A stretch of 64,000 nt of DNA, taken from Thecamonas trahens ATCC 50062. Taxonomy: Eukaryota; Apusozoa; Apusomonadida; Apusomonadidae. The stretch spans positions 48,492 to 112,491 of the forward strand of contig NW_013657668.1 of NCBI RefSeq assembly GCF_000142905.1, in the 5' to 3' direction. Shown here piece after piece: positions 52,871-62,847 of this stretch. Every line of letters starts with the position of its first letter. The stretch's first letter is position 1. Below the pieces are notes generated by a model that did not search any database, was not told the DNA's origin, and saw only the letters and a program-made list of their open reading frames with translations. A program made the position numbers and the translations under genes.

Positions 52871-53076
52871 CCGCGTGACACACCCAAGCACCATGCCATG
52901 CGCCCAATGTCATTCAGTATCCGGCTCGGTGGCCGGTAGCCGCCGGTGTGTGTTGGCTGCCGCTTGACACAGCGGAAGACCGTCGACAAGGTGGACAGCA
53001 CGGCAGCACGTCTAGCGACCAGCAACCACTCCTCTCCTTGCCACCCACCCAGCCCCCCACACACATATACGCCACC

Positions 53077-54420
53077 ATGCTACGGCCATGGACAAGAAGC
53101 GTATCCCCGCTCTACTCGGTGGCGACGGGCTTGTGCGTCAGCCAAGCACCCGCCAAGGAGCGGACTCGGCTCAACCCGCAGACACCCCTCATCTCCGGGC
53201 CGACGACGCGAGGGATGCATACGGTTCTGGATGCTGTGGCTGTGGACATGGGCGGCTCGCTCTCCAAGCTGGCGTTCTTTGAGCCAGACTCGGGCTGGCT
53301 GGGAGAGACCATCCGTGCCTGGCGCCGCCACCCGTCGTATGCCTTTGCCGTCAAGGAGCCCTCGCTGTCTCTACGGACAAAGTCGGGCGTTCTGAGGTTC
53401 TCTCGCTTCGAGACCGCAGACGCAGAGGCTCTGGCAACGTCTCTCGCACTGCTTGCCGATCTCGCTGCCGAGCATCCTGACGCCGGCGAGATCGGCGACC
53501 GGCTGGCCGTGACCGGCGGCGGCGCGTTCAAGCACCGCCACACGCTCGAGGCCGCCTTTGCTTCCTCAGCCGCGGGATCGGTCTCTCTCGAGCCGTCTGA
53601 CGAAATGGCTGCGCTTGCCGCTGGCTTCCGCTTCCTTATGGCCAACCACGGGCCGGCTGCGCAATCTTACTGGTACACTGTGGACAAGGACTCGATGACA
53701 CTCTCGGCCCGCAAGCCCCTTGACGCCGCGTCAGCCTCGCTTGACGCCGTCCTTGTCAACATTGGCTCTGGTGTTTCGGTCCTGCATCTCGATGGCGGGC
53801 CGACCGGGGTCGCTCGCAGGATATCGGGCTCCTCCATCGGCGGCGCCACCTTTTGGGGCCTCTGTCGGCTCCTCACAAAGTATGCCACCTTTGACGAGGC
53901 CATCGCCGGCGCCTCGGCCGGCTCGCGCGACACCGTCGCCATGCTTGTCTCGGACATTTACGGCTCGGGCTACAATGCTGTTGGTCTCGACGGCTCCATC
54001 GTCGCCTCGGACTTTGGCAAGATCTCCACCATGGCGCACAACCCACGCGAGCCAGGCGTGCTCCGCGATGCCGACCTCGCCCGTGCCACCCTCGTCCTCG
54101 TCCTCAACAACATCGCCCAGATCTCCACCCTTGTTGCAGACAAGATTGCATCGTCACAGGACCGTGGCGAGCCGCAGCTCGCCAATGTCTTCTTTATGGG
54201 CGGCATGCTCCGCCCGGGCGTCATGGAAGACATTCTCGTCACAGGCCTCGACTTTTGGTCCGGCGGCTCGCTCCGCGCCGCCTTCTCGCACCACCAAAAC
54301 TACCTCGGTGCCCTTGGCGCCCTTGTCGGCAACAAGCGCTCGCTCGAGCCGTCATCGCTCGTTGCTACCCACGTCGACGGCACTCTTGTCACAGCTCCTG
54401 ACGATGGCGTCGGTCCCTGA
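53077..54420 (+). CDS. PANK: Eukaryotic type II pantothenate kinase
   Basis: 447 residues. An N-terminal extension of about 50 residues is rich in Arg/Ser/Thr and may target the mitochondrion. The acetate/sugar kinase fold begins VAVDMGGSLSKLAFFE (phosphate 1), then RLAVTGGGAFKHRHTLEAAF with the PanK GGGxxK motif. The catalytic-loop Glu is in SLEPSDEMAALAAGF, the adenosine/phosphate 2 region is VLVNIGSGVSVLHLDG, and SGSSIGGATFWGLCRLL and LANVFFMGGMLRP follow. It phosphorylates pantothenate, the first and rate-setting step of CoA synthesis; family members are inhibited by acyl-CoA. The stop is 12 bp from the convergent CNG-channel stop. Confidence 0.93.
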   Translation: MLRPWTRSVSPLYSVATGLCVSQAPAKERTRLNPQTPLISGPTTRGMHTVLDAVAVDMGGSLSKLAFFEPDSGWLGETIRAWRRHPSYAFAVKEPSLSLRTKSGVLRFSRFETADAEALATSLALLADLAAEHPDAGEIGDRLAVTGGGAFKHRHTLEAAFASSAAGSVSLEPSDEMAALAAGFRFLMANHGPAAQSYWYTVDKDSMTLSARKPLDAASASLDAVLVNIGSGVSVLHLDGGPTGVARRISGSSIGGATFWGLCRLLTKYATFDEAIAGASAGSRDTVAMLVSDIYGSGYNAVGLDGSIVASDFGKISTMAHNPREPGVLRDADLARATLVLVLNNIAQISTLVADKIASSQDRGEPQLANVFFMGGMLRPGVMEDILVTGLDFWSGGSLRAAFSHHQNYLGALGALVGNKRSLEPSSLVATHVDGTLVTAPDDGVGP

Positions 54421-54432
54421 AGCTTGCACCTG

Positions 54433-56789
54433 TCACCCAAGCCCGCCCGCCGCGCTCTGCGCCCCGAGCCGCGGCGGCATTTTGGCCGGCCCAGACTTGG
54501 CCCGTGACGACCGCCGCGCAAAGAGCTCGGTTGTGATGACAAAGCCGAGCCGTGAGAGCGCCTCCGACGCCAACAGCAGCTGCTCCGACGAGAGCCGCTC
54601 CAGCTGGAGCGAATCATGCCGCAGCGACGCCATAAACCGCACATTGTCGCCCGTCATCAGCTCAGCCATGTCGCCCAACAGCGGCACCACCCGCTCCAGC
54701 TGCGCCTGGTCGTTGTCCGACGCCCGCACCCGATCCCCACCGCTCCCGGCATCGTGATCCTCAGACGAGTAGACAAACTTGCGCGCCAGCTGAGTCAGCT
54801 CACTCGCCTGGTTTGGGTGATCGGCACTAAACTGTGCGTGCGCCTCGGCGGAGAGTGCAAGCACCACCGTGTGGGCGCCAGCACGCCCATCGCCGCTCCA
54901 CCGCGCATACGGTGAGATGCCGCCAATCAGTCCAGACGTTGTGATTTGCGGCCCGAGCCGCCCGTCGGCGCTCATCAGCTGAATCCAGCCCTGAGCCACG
55001 AAGAACAGCGCGTCGACCGGTGCGTCGGTGGTAAAGACTGTCTCGGTCGACCGGAAGACCCGGAGCTCAAACGCATCGCGGAGCTGGATGAGGAACTTTT
55101 CGCTCGAGCCAGCAAGCATGGGTAGACCGGCCAGGACCTTGCGGAGATCTGCCCGCCACTTGAGCCGCTTCGCCCGCTTCATCATCTTGGCCTCCTCTGC
55201 CGGGAACAGCTTGAGCACGGTCGCGAGGTCAGCCTTGGACAGGACAAACAGGTCGCAGTACGAGACCGTCTGCACCGTTGCCGTCCGTGCCGAGTCCGGC
55301 ACTAGCAGCGACATCTCACCAAAGTAAGCGCCCTGGTGGAGTGTGTTGACCACTTCGCCCTTCTCGATCACTTTGGCCGTCCCGCGCGAGATGAAGAACA
55401 TCTCCGCCCCGGTCGAGCCCTCCTTGATAACCACATCGCCGGGCGAGAAGATCTGCGGTTTGAGGTACGGTGCCAGCGACTCGACAAAGCCCGGGGAGGC
55501 GTTCTGGAATAGCGGAACGCGCGAGAAAAGCTCGCGGTTCATAAACATCGCCACGTTGGTCCGCAGCGTCACCGGGAGCTCCATTAGGATGTGTGCGGTG
55601 TCGACCCGCCGTGGCGCGACCAGAGCGAGATGTAGTGGTCGCGGATCCGGTCTGCAAGCTCGGGTGGGAGCTTGCGGTTCCGCAGAAAGAGGTTGACCTC
55701 GAGCATCTTCTGGCGGAACTTTTCGCCAGACACGTCGAGCTGCGCAATGATGCGCGAGATGGCTCCGATGATGGTGGCGATGCCGAACAGAGCCATGAGC
55801 GCAATGACCAGCTCGATGCCCATTTCAAATAGCGTCTGCGGCCGGATGATCCCGCCGCCCTTGTTGGTCAGCTGGTTGGTCGCCCAAAAGTAGGCGTACA
55901 GATACTGGTTCGCTGTCGACATGAACTCGACTTCGGCCTTGGCTAGCCAGATCGACGCCCCAAACCCGCGGTCGTACGAGATCGCCATGTAGCTGCACGC
56001 CAGCCAGTGAATGGTGAGAAGAAAGGCAAAGAAGAGCTTGAGAAACCGAAGCAGGAACTGGTGGTTGGTCCGCTCTAGCCACTGCTTGAGGTAGAATCGG
56101 TGCTTGGCCAGCCGCAGCATCCGCGGCAGCCGCAGTGCCGCATGCTGCCAAAAGCCCCAGTGCAGGAGATCAATCGGAAGTGTCGCCACAAGGTCCAGAG
56201 CAAACCAAGAGTGTAGATAGTGCTTGCGGATCTTAGCCGGCGCCGCAACGTACACCCCACGGACAGAGAACGGCGTCACAAAGTTGAGCCCGATGTCTGC
56301 CCAGAACACCAGGTCTGAGCAGTAATCGACAACGCTCAGTCCGACGTATGTCGGCGACGAGCCCCACAGCGACCGGAATCCGAGCCGGACTGGGAGCATT
56401 ACCGCCTGGAACACCACCAACATCAGCACAATGATGTTCCAAACCTTTCGATGCCGCGATGCCGGCGCACGGAGCCGGGCCCCAAACGCCACCGCCCACT
56501 CGTGCACCGAGCTCGTCTGCACCTCGGTTGATGGATACAGGAGCAGCGCGTCCTGCACTCGCATCTGCACTTTGGGCATCTCTGGTTCGCCCTCGGTCTC
56601 CAGTGTGCCGGGCAGCGGCTTGAGCTGCACCATCTGCGGACCGCGCGCCGATGAGCTCCGCCGACTCGAGCTCGCCTTGCGCACATGCTTCCTTGACTTG
56701 CCTCGCATGCCTCCGCCGCGCGCTGCCACTGTTCCGGGCGATGGCTCTGCCGGCACCACCCGCGTGAAGCTCGTCGTCGAGTCGGTCAT
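54433..56789 (-). CDS. Cyclic nucleotide-gated channel-like protein, one apparent -1 frameshift
   Basis: About 785 residues if one base is restored near 55605; the first frame stops at 55584, in the C-linker. From the ATG at 56789 there is a Ser/Arg-rich N-terminus, then S1-S6: VWNIIVLMLVVFQAVMLPV, LVFWADIGLNFVTPF, WFALDLVATLPIDLL, a modest S4 (RLPRMLRLAKHRFYLKQWLE), LLRFLKLFFAFLLTIHWLAC and a pore helix. The pore loop reads FWATNQLTNKGGGIIRP; S6 is MALFGIATIIGAISRII. The C-linker (KMLEVNLFLRNRKLPPELADRI) leads across the shift to a cyclic-nucleotide-binding domain (SPGDVVIKEGSTGAEMFFIS; phosphate cassette FGEMSLLVPDSARTATV). It belongs to the HCN/CNG/EAG superfamily. A further in-frame N-terminus could begin near 57196 across another G-run shift. 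Confidence 0.85.
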
Positions 56790-57275
56790 CACCGGCGCAG
56801 GCCCGCCAAACTGAGCCAAGTCACCAGCGCCGACCCCCCGCCTTCCCCCGGCAAGCCGACACTTCCGCCACTCTCCCTCCCCGAGCATCCCGTCGCATCA
56901 GCCGCATCAGCCGCATCAGTCCCGTCAGCCCGGTCTCCGCCCTGACTCCTTGCCGTTCCGGTCATGTCGGCCTTGAACACGCCTCCCGTGTCGCCGTCGC
57001 TGGCAGCGGACACCTCAGACGACGACGACGACTCGGACAGGTGGGCGACCAGAGCATGGTCGGCAGTTGTCTCACCGCCAGACGCTGACTCTGTCTCGCT
57101 CTCGGCTGTGACGGAGCTTGGTCTGGAGGTAGACGCAGATGCATGCGTGGAGGGCAGAGGGCTTGCCGTGGCCGGCGGCCGCGGGCTGTCGGACATTCGT
57201 CCGCTGGCGACAAGTGGCGTGTCAAGCAACTCCTCATCTCCTCATCGCAGCTGTCACATACTGGCTGGGCGGCGT
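56790..57275. other. Spacer, possibly 5' coding part of the CNG gene
   Basis: 486 bp between the CNG start used here and the PDZ-MYND stop. On the minus strand a Ser/Thr/Ala/Gly-rich frame from an ATG at 57196 is open until just past a six-G run (plus-strand C at 56834-56839), beyond which a -1 change would join it to the CNG N-terminus. It may equally be leader sequence. Confidence 0.4.
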
Positions 57276-60221
57276 TCAATACTCGGCATACTCGCCATCG
57301 CTGATGCGCGAAGTGCTGGAGCGTTGGCGTGGAAGCGAGGCTGATGTGTGGACAACGTACTCGTCATCGTCGTCCGAACCGTTTGAGCCGTCCGAGCCGC
57401 CGGCATTGAGCGTGTCGTGGGAGAGTGAGGTGACGGCGATGGTGGGGCTGGCCGGCGAGAACTCGCCATCTGCATGAACGTCGACAACAGTGTTGCGGGA
57501 ATCGTCTAGCGTGCGGTCCGAGTCGTTGGTGGTGGCCGAGGCCGAGGCAGTAATGGCGGCAGCGCTGTGCGACGAGGGCGCGTCTCGATGCTCACGCCGG
57601 CGGTGGTTGCGGCGACCGCTCGAGCGGTGGCCCGAGGTGTCGCCGCCGCGGCGGTGGTTGCGTCGGCGACGCGGCGTTGGCTGTGGCTCGTTGGCAAGGA
57701 CCGGATCCGACTCGCTCTCGGTCACGGCCGCGCCGACGCTGTCGGACTGGTCGCTCTCGTTGGCAGTGGGTGGGCTGGCGACGGGTGCGGTTGCAGTCGA
57801 TGCCACGTGCATCCGGGCGCACTCGCGCTTGTGTTCAGGCCAGTGGGTGAGCTGGCAGTCGCGCGAGCAGTACGCCACCGACTGGCAGCCTCCGCAGAGC
57901 GAAAGCGGCGAGTCGTGAGTAGCCCGCGTCCCGCATACAGCGCAGCGCTCGACCCGGCTGCGCGGGGTCGGGCCAGTCGCAAGAACTGTTGTGTCGATGT
58001 CCAGCGACGTCTCACCGCTTCGAACCGCCGTCGAGCCGGGCTGGGGAAGCTGGGTCAGCCACACCGAGTGTTGTTCGGGCGAATGGTGTGAGCGGATGAC
58101 AAGCTCGATGGCCAGGTCGGGCGCTTCATGACGGGCGGCGTCGATGGCGCGGGCGACTCGGGCGTCCGAGGTCACCGGCGTGTCATTGACCGCCACGATG
58201 CGATCGTCGGCCACAACGCCTGCACTATCAAAGACCGAGCCGGGCACAACCCGGGTGACGAGGACGCCCGAGTCGCCAACCGCTGGTGCGGTGGAGAGGA
58301 CCACACCGTTGGCCTTGGACCACGAGCGCATAAAGGCAAGCTTCCGCTGGTGCGCCTCGACCTCTTTGATCTGCTCATCAGTGAGCGGCGACTCGTCGTC
58401 GGCATCCTCGAGCTCGTCGCGCGTCGCGCCAGTGCCCAGAAGTCCAAGAATCTGGTCGCTGGTGCGCAGGTCCGGGAAGAGGACCTTGACCTCGCTGCCG
58501 CGCTTGACCCGGAGGGTGAGAACCGAGGCGCCGGCGTGGCGCAAGGCGTCGGCCACCGCCTGCTTTGTCCGCACCGACCGGGTTCCAACAGCCATAATGA
58601 CATCCTTTCGCCTGCCGCCAGCAAGCTCATATGGTGAGCCCGGCGAGATTTGCGAGACGTACAGGCCGCCGCGCGAGGTCGACTCCTTGATGACGATGCC
58701 GAGACCGGGTCGGGCCTCACGCGACGACGTCGCCAGCAGCTCGCTAATCCGCGGCCGCGGCTCTTGCGACGGCCGCTTGGGCGAGGAACGCGGGCCGGCC
58801 GGCACCACCTCGACGGTCATGCGGTCATGGGTCCGGACGAGGGTGACTGGGAACGGCTCGCCCGATCGCGATGCATTCTTGGCTGCCACCACCAGATCGG
58901 CCTTGGACATGATGCTGAAGCCGTTGACACTCACTAGCCGGTCACCAGGAACAACGCCGGCTGCACCGAGGCCCGAGCGCGGCAGCACTTGGTTGACGAC
59001 CACGCCCGGGCGGGTCGTCGACTCGCGTGTCACAATGACGCCCATGTTGAATCCGACAGCACCTGCCGGTCGCCGCGGCGAGTCGGCATTGCGAGGCGAC
59101 TTTGGTAGATTGCGCTTTCCCTTGCGCTTTTCCTGACTCTTGGACTGTGTCTTGTTGCTTGCTCCGTCGCCGCCGGACGAGAGCGAGAGAGAAAACGACT
59201 CCATCGACACGTCCTTGGCCTTGCCCTTGGCCTTGGCCTTGTCCTTTGCCTTGGACTTGTCCTTGGCCTTGGCCTTGGCCCTGGCCTTGGCGGCGCGGCG
59301 CTCCTCCTCCTGCAGCAGCATAAGCGCGTACTCTTGCTCGGCGCGGGCGCGATTTTCGTCGTCGCGGCGGTCTTGGTCTTTGTCCTTGCCCTTACCCTTG
59401 TCCTTGTCCTTGCTCTTGCTCTTGCTCTTTCCCTTGTCCTTGCCCTTGCCTCTGCGGGTGCTAGCCATAGACTCTGCAGCTGCAATCGAGCGCGCAGCCT
59501 CGTCAACGGCCTCATCGGCAGCCTCCAACTCGACTGCCGACGCAAGAATGAGGGCGTCGAGTTCCTGCAGCTCCTGGGTGGCCATCTCGACTCGGGCCTG
59601 GGTCTCGGCCAGCTTCTCGATATCCTCCTCGAGCTGGGACTCGGCCGAGGCAATCTGTTCACGAACTTCGTCCAGGCGGGCCTTAGCGTCTTCCAAATCG
59701 GCCTCGACCGCGGCCAGCTCCTTGCTGGAGCTCTCGGTCTTGGCCTCGGTGCGGCGCAGGGCGCGCTGGACGCGGATCAGCTCGGCCTGCGCCTCGTCTA
59801 ACCCATCCTCTGGCTTGGGATTCACCAGCAGCGGCGGCGGCATCGACGACCGCACCCGCGCCTCGATGTCGGGCGCAAGCATGGCGTGGACCACGTCGTA
59901 CGCCTGGTCGTCGTCCTCCAACAGCTGAGTCAGCAACGCAGCCTTGCGCCTCGCCGACCACGAGGCAAACTGAGCCAGCCAGCCTCCGCCAGCCGAGCTC
60001 CGCGATGCCCGCGAGCCGTCCGACACCATCGAGTTGTACCGTTCCATCCCATGTCCGCCAGCGTGTCCGCCCGCATGGACGTGACCCTCGCTCTCGAAGC
60101 CGTCTCGTTCGTCGCCTCCTCCGCCTCCGGCTGACACGCTCGCACCGCCGCCCTGTCCCCCGCCCTTGGCCTGCTGCGCCGCAAGGTACGCTTGGTACCT
60201 CGACCGTCGGTCGTTCTCCAT
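57276..60221 (-). CDS. Coiled-coil protein with three PDZ domains and a MYND zinc finger
   Basis: 981 residues from the ATG at 60221. N-terminal Gly-rich region, then a long coiled coil (about 140-260; KELAAVEADLEDAKARLDEV, EEDIEKLAETQARVEMATQE). A very Lys/Asp-rich KGKDKGKSKSKSKDKDK stretch and an Ala/Lys repeat follow. Three PDZ domains are at about 390-470 (VVVNQVLPRSGLGAAGVVPG), 500-580 (LYVSQISPGSPYELAGG) and 637-710 (VLVTRVVPGSVFDSAGVVAD). A MYND finger at about 757-800 reads CAVCGTRATHDSPLSLCGGC, then VAYCSRDCQLTHWPEHKREC, with all Cys/His ligands. The acidic Ser-rich tail ends DGEYAEY. PDZ binds C-terminal peptides and MYND binds Pro-rich partners, so this is a scaffold. No known family has this order as far as I recall. 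Confidence 0.85.
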   Translation of the reverse strand: MENDRRSRYQAYLAAQQAKGGGQGGGASVSAGGGGGDERDGFESEGHVHAGGHAGGHGMERYNSMVSDGSRASRSSAGGGWLAQFASWSARRKAALLTQLLEDDDQAYDVVHAMLAPDIEARVRSSMPPPLLVNPKPEDGLDEAQAELIRVQRALRRTEAKTESSSKELAAVEADLEDAKARLDEVREQIASAESQLEEDIEKLAETQARVEMATQELQELDALILASAVELEAADEAVDEAARSIAAAESMASTRRGKGKDKGKSKSKSKDKDKGKGKDKDQDRRDDENRARAEQEYALMLLQEEERRAAKARAKAKAKDKSKAKDKAKAKGKAKDVSMESFSLSLSSGGDGASNKTQSKSQEKRKGKRNLPKSPRNADSPRRPAGAVGFNMGVIVTRESTTRPGVVVNQVLPRSGLGAAGVVPGDRLVSVNGFSIMSKADLVVAAKNASRSGEPFPVTLVRTHDRMTVEVVPAGPRSSPKRPSQEPRPRISELLATSSREARPGLGIVIKESTSRGGLYVSQISPGSPYELAGGRRKDVIMAVGTRSVRTKQAVADALRHAGASVLTLRVKRGSEVKVLFPDLRTSDQILGLLGTGATRDELEDADDESPLTDEQIKEVEAHQRKLAFMRSWSKANGVVLSTAPAVGDSGVLVTRVVPGSVFDSAGVVADDRIVAVNDTPVTSDARVARAIDAARHEAPDLAIELVIRSHHSPEQHSVWLTQLPQPGSTAVRSGETSLDIDTTVLATGPTPRSRVERCAVCGTRATHDSPLSLCGGCQSVAYCSRDCQLTHWPEHKRECARMHVASTATAPVASPPTANESDQSDSVGAAVTESESDPVLANEPQPTPRRRRNHRRGGDTSGHRSSGRRNHRRREHRDAPSSHSAAAITASASATTNDSDRTLDDSRNTVVDVHADGEFSPASPTIAVTSLSHDTLNAGGSDGSNGSDDDDEYVVHTSASLPRQRSSTSRISDGEYAEY

Positions 60222-60408
60222 CCAGTGGTTGTGGCGGTGGGGTGGAGTGGTGGTGGCTGCCGCTGCCGCTGTCGCTGCCACTGCCGTACGCCACCGCTTG
60301 CCACTGGCAGTGCGTGTGGCTGCTGGTAATTGGCCCAACGGTCGGCTGGCCGACAAACGGCCGACGAGCCGAGGCGAAGAGGGAGGTATGCTGTGCGCAA
60401 AGGTGGGT

Positions 60409-61424
60409 TTACAGCGAATAGCCCTCGGCGGCAAGCCAGTCTTCCTCGAGGGTAGAGAATGGGGCAACAGTGGGCGGACCGCGGATCCGATGGTGGTTCC
60501 GCTGCTTGAGTCGCTTCTTAGAGTTGACGCCGCGGCGTCGCATCCGTCGCTCTTCGTGAAGCGGTGACATCGGGAAAGGAAGGACAAGCGATGAGGCGCC
60601 GGCTGTGCTGGAGCCAGCTGCCGCAGCCTCGGCGGTGGATATGGTGTTGATCGGGATCCGTGGCGCCTTGGGGTATGGGGACGAGATGGCCGAGCCGTTG
60701 AGTGATAAAGAGCCACCGCGGAACGAAGCGGATGGCCGCGTTCGACTTGTTCGGCTTGTCTGGTGGGCGTGTACGACATGCTGTGGCCGATCGGTGAGAC
60801 CGGGCACGGCGGTAGCGGGCTGGAATGCTGCTCTGTGGCCGGGATGTGTCCGGGCGAGAGTGGAGCCGGTGATGGCAAGACCGGTGGCGGCGAGGCATGG
60901 TCCGGATGCTTCGAGTCTGCGCGAGCCGAGCCAAACGACTCGTGCAGGGAGTGGTGTAGATCGGTGAGCAGCTCCTCGTGCTGGGTCAACTTGCTCTCGA
61001 TGTCGTAGATATGATTGACAATGACACGCAGTGTCCGTGGATCGACGACATTGTCTGCATCTGGCCCACCCCCTACCGCCGGCTTGCTCTTTGCCGACTT
61101 GCTCCGGCTCGCCGCCGACTTGCTCCGGCTCGCCGCCGACTTGCTCTGTGTCCTCGGAGCCGATATAGATGGGTCGTGGGTGTATTGTTCGCCGTGTAGT
61201 GCTGCAACAAGGGCAGGCATGCCGCCTACAGGGCCCCTGCCTGAGTTGCCGGCGCGGACGGCCTCGTCGACCCGAGCCGCCACCAGCCAACGGTCATCCT
61301 CAGCCTGGGGACCGCCTTGAGCCACGGCTCGGAGCACCACAGGCGCGACTCTCGCAAGGCCCTCCCGTGCACTGCCCTCGTCTACGCCATCCACACTCAC
61401 AAGCCATCGCACAATCCGATCCAT
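60409..61424 (-). CDS. Basic Pro/Ser-rich protein of unknown function, one apparent frameshift
   Basis: About 338 residues if one base is restored near 60764-60766 (a CCC run on the sense strand). The ATG at 61424 starts MDRIVRWLVSVDGVDEGSAR, a compact helical head that may continue to position 75. Three SKSAASR-type repeats and a short coiled coil (LRVIVNHIYDIESKLTQHEE) follow, then Pro-rich sequence. Beyond the shift the second frame gives a coherent end: SPLHEERRMRRRGVNSKKRL and APFSTLEEDWLAAEGYSL. No family was recognised. The need for a shift is inferred from the change of coding character: the upstream frame becomes Arg/His/Pro noise exactly where the other frame starts to look coding. 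Confidence 0.55.
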
Positions 61425-61711
61425 AGGTAGGCCTCGCCCTACGCGATGGCAGCTGAGCGAAGTGATGACTCGGTCCGGCGCGTCGAGTCGGCTGACACAG
61501 ACTCGCCGCCAGCTGCCACCCCCGCTGCCCTCACACAAAGTCGCGGGCATGGCGATCAGATGGATGCGCCACTTCAAGTTCCATATGTACCCATCCACAC
61601 AAGAACACAAGCTACACGGTTTCTGTTCTTTTCCTTGCCCCCCTTTTCTCTCCCCGATAGCCCCCATCGCCACCCCCATCCTTCACACCATCACCCTGCT
61701 CTCGCCTCGCC

Positions 61712-61746
<35 letters not shown>

Positions 61747-62010
61747 TTCCATCGCACCACCCCGCACTCCTTTCACCACTCTGAATGTGTTTGTATATAC
61801 ATCTCCATGCCATCGCCGTCCCTCTGCGTCCACCGCCAGCATCCGTCTGCCCTACAAACGAACTCGCTGTACCGAATGTCCCCAGGAAGCCAGCCGCCAC
61901 CGCCTCCCTCTTGCCCCCCCCCCCCCTTCCCTCCGCGCCCGTCACCAGGTCACCCCCTCCCTCTGCGACAAGCCACTGCTCTTCGAACGAAGACAGGGTA
62001 GAGTGTGGAG
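61425..62010. other. Divergent intergenic region with 25-C tract
   Basis: 586 bp between divergent start codons. It contains a C run at about 61718-61743 and further C-rich stretches near 61915-61927. No gene is seen. Confidence 0.75.
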
Positions 62011-62847
62011 ATGCTGCGGGTGGCAGCGCGGGTATGTGGCCTACCAGGGCGGCATGCGGTGGTGGTGGGGAGCAAGACGGCGGGAGGGCTGGGAGTGTGG
62101 TACGGCGGGCGCTGCATGGGGTCTGGCAGTAGCCCACGCGGCGGCGATGACGGAGAGGGCAAGGCAAGGAGCTCAAGTGGTGACGGGAGTGTCGAGAGTG
62201 TGGCCGGTCCGGAGCACGTGCTGGAGAGCAAGGTCATCGAGGCGGAGGGTTCAAACTGGAACATTCCCAACGCGCTGTGCGTGGGCAGGATGGTGGCAAC
62301 GCCCGTCATCGCGGCGGCGCTGGTCCAGGGTCACCCGCAGACGGCGTTCTGGATGTTTGCCGCCGCTGGTGTGTCTGACTGGGCCGATGGCAAGATTGCG
62401 GTTCATTTTAAGCAAAAGACGGTGTTGGGCTCGTTTCTGGATCCGGCGGCGGACAAGATCATGGTGATGGGCATGTCGCTGGCGATGGGCGCTGCTGAGC
62501 TGCTCCCGTGGTGGCTCGTCGCCTCGTTTGTGGTCCGCGACGTCGGCCTCCTTGCGGGCGCGTTTTACCTGCGGGCGCGCTCGCTCGGTGACACGCTGAC
62601 AGTTCGGGCGCTGTTCAACGTCAGCGGCTTCAAATCGCTCGAGATTACGCCGTCGCGGCTGTCCAAGTTCAACACCTTTGGCCAGATCTCGGTCATCGGG
62701 CTGACGCTCATGGACGCTGCGTTTGGCATTGTGCCATCACCGCTACTGGCAGCAGCGTATCCTCTAGTGACGGCAACGACGCTTGCGTCGGGCGCCTCGT
62801 ACGCTTTGACGCCGGGCATCAAGCGTCTGGTGCGGCGGCCGCAGTGA
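62011..62847 (+). CDS. CRLS1: Cardiolipin synthase-like CDP-alcohol phosphatidyltransferase
   Basis: 278 residues. The ATG at 62011 gives MLRVAARVCGLPGRHAVVVG, a likely mitochondrial presequence. The catalytic region IPNALCVGRMVATPVIAAAL leads to GVSDWADGKIAVHFKQKTV and LGSFLDPAADKIMVMGMSLA. This fits the CDP-AP motif D-x2-D-G-x2-A-R-x8-G-x3-D-x3-D with all four Asp and both Gly, but Val stands where Arg is usual (AVHF for ARxx). About five hydrophobic helices follow (LLPWWLVASFVVRDVGLLAG, FGQISVIGLTLMDAAFGIV). Animal CRLS1 uses CDP-diacylglycerol and phosphatidylglycerol to make cardiolipin in the inner membrane; order and motif spacing match it. The 3' end overlaps the convergent HMG-box gene by 29 bp. 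Confidence 0.85.
   Translation: MLRVAARVCGLPGRHAVVVGSKTAGGLGVWYGGRCMGSGSSPRGGDDGEGKARSSSGDGSVESVAGPEHVLESKVIEAEGSNWNIPNALCVGRMVATPVIAAALVQGHPQTAFWMFAAAGVSDWADGKIAVHFKQKTVLGSFLDPAADKIMVMGMSLAMGAAELLPWWLVASFVVRDVGLLAGAFYLRARSLGDTLTVRALFNVSGFKSLEITPSRLSKFNTFGQISVIGLTLMDAAFGIVPSPLLAAAYPLVTATTLASGASYALTPGIKRLVRRPQ

Noticed and set aside
52288-52878. Asp/Ala repeat open frame over the minisatellite, and its minus-strand Ile/Ser counterpart
   Set aside because: A 30-bp unit without stops keeps several frames open. Its position between divergent start codons and lack of non-repeat coding sequence argue against a protein.
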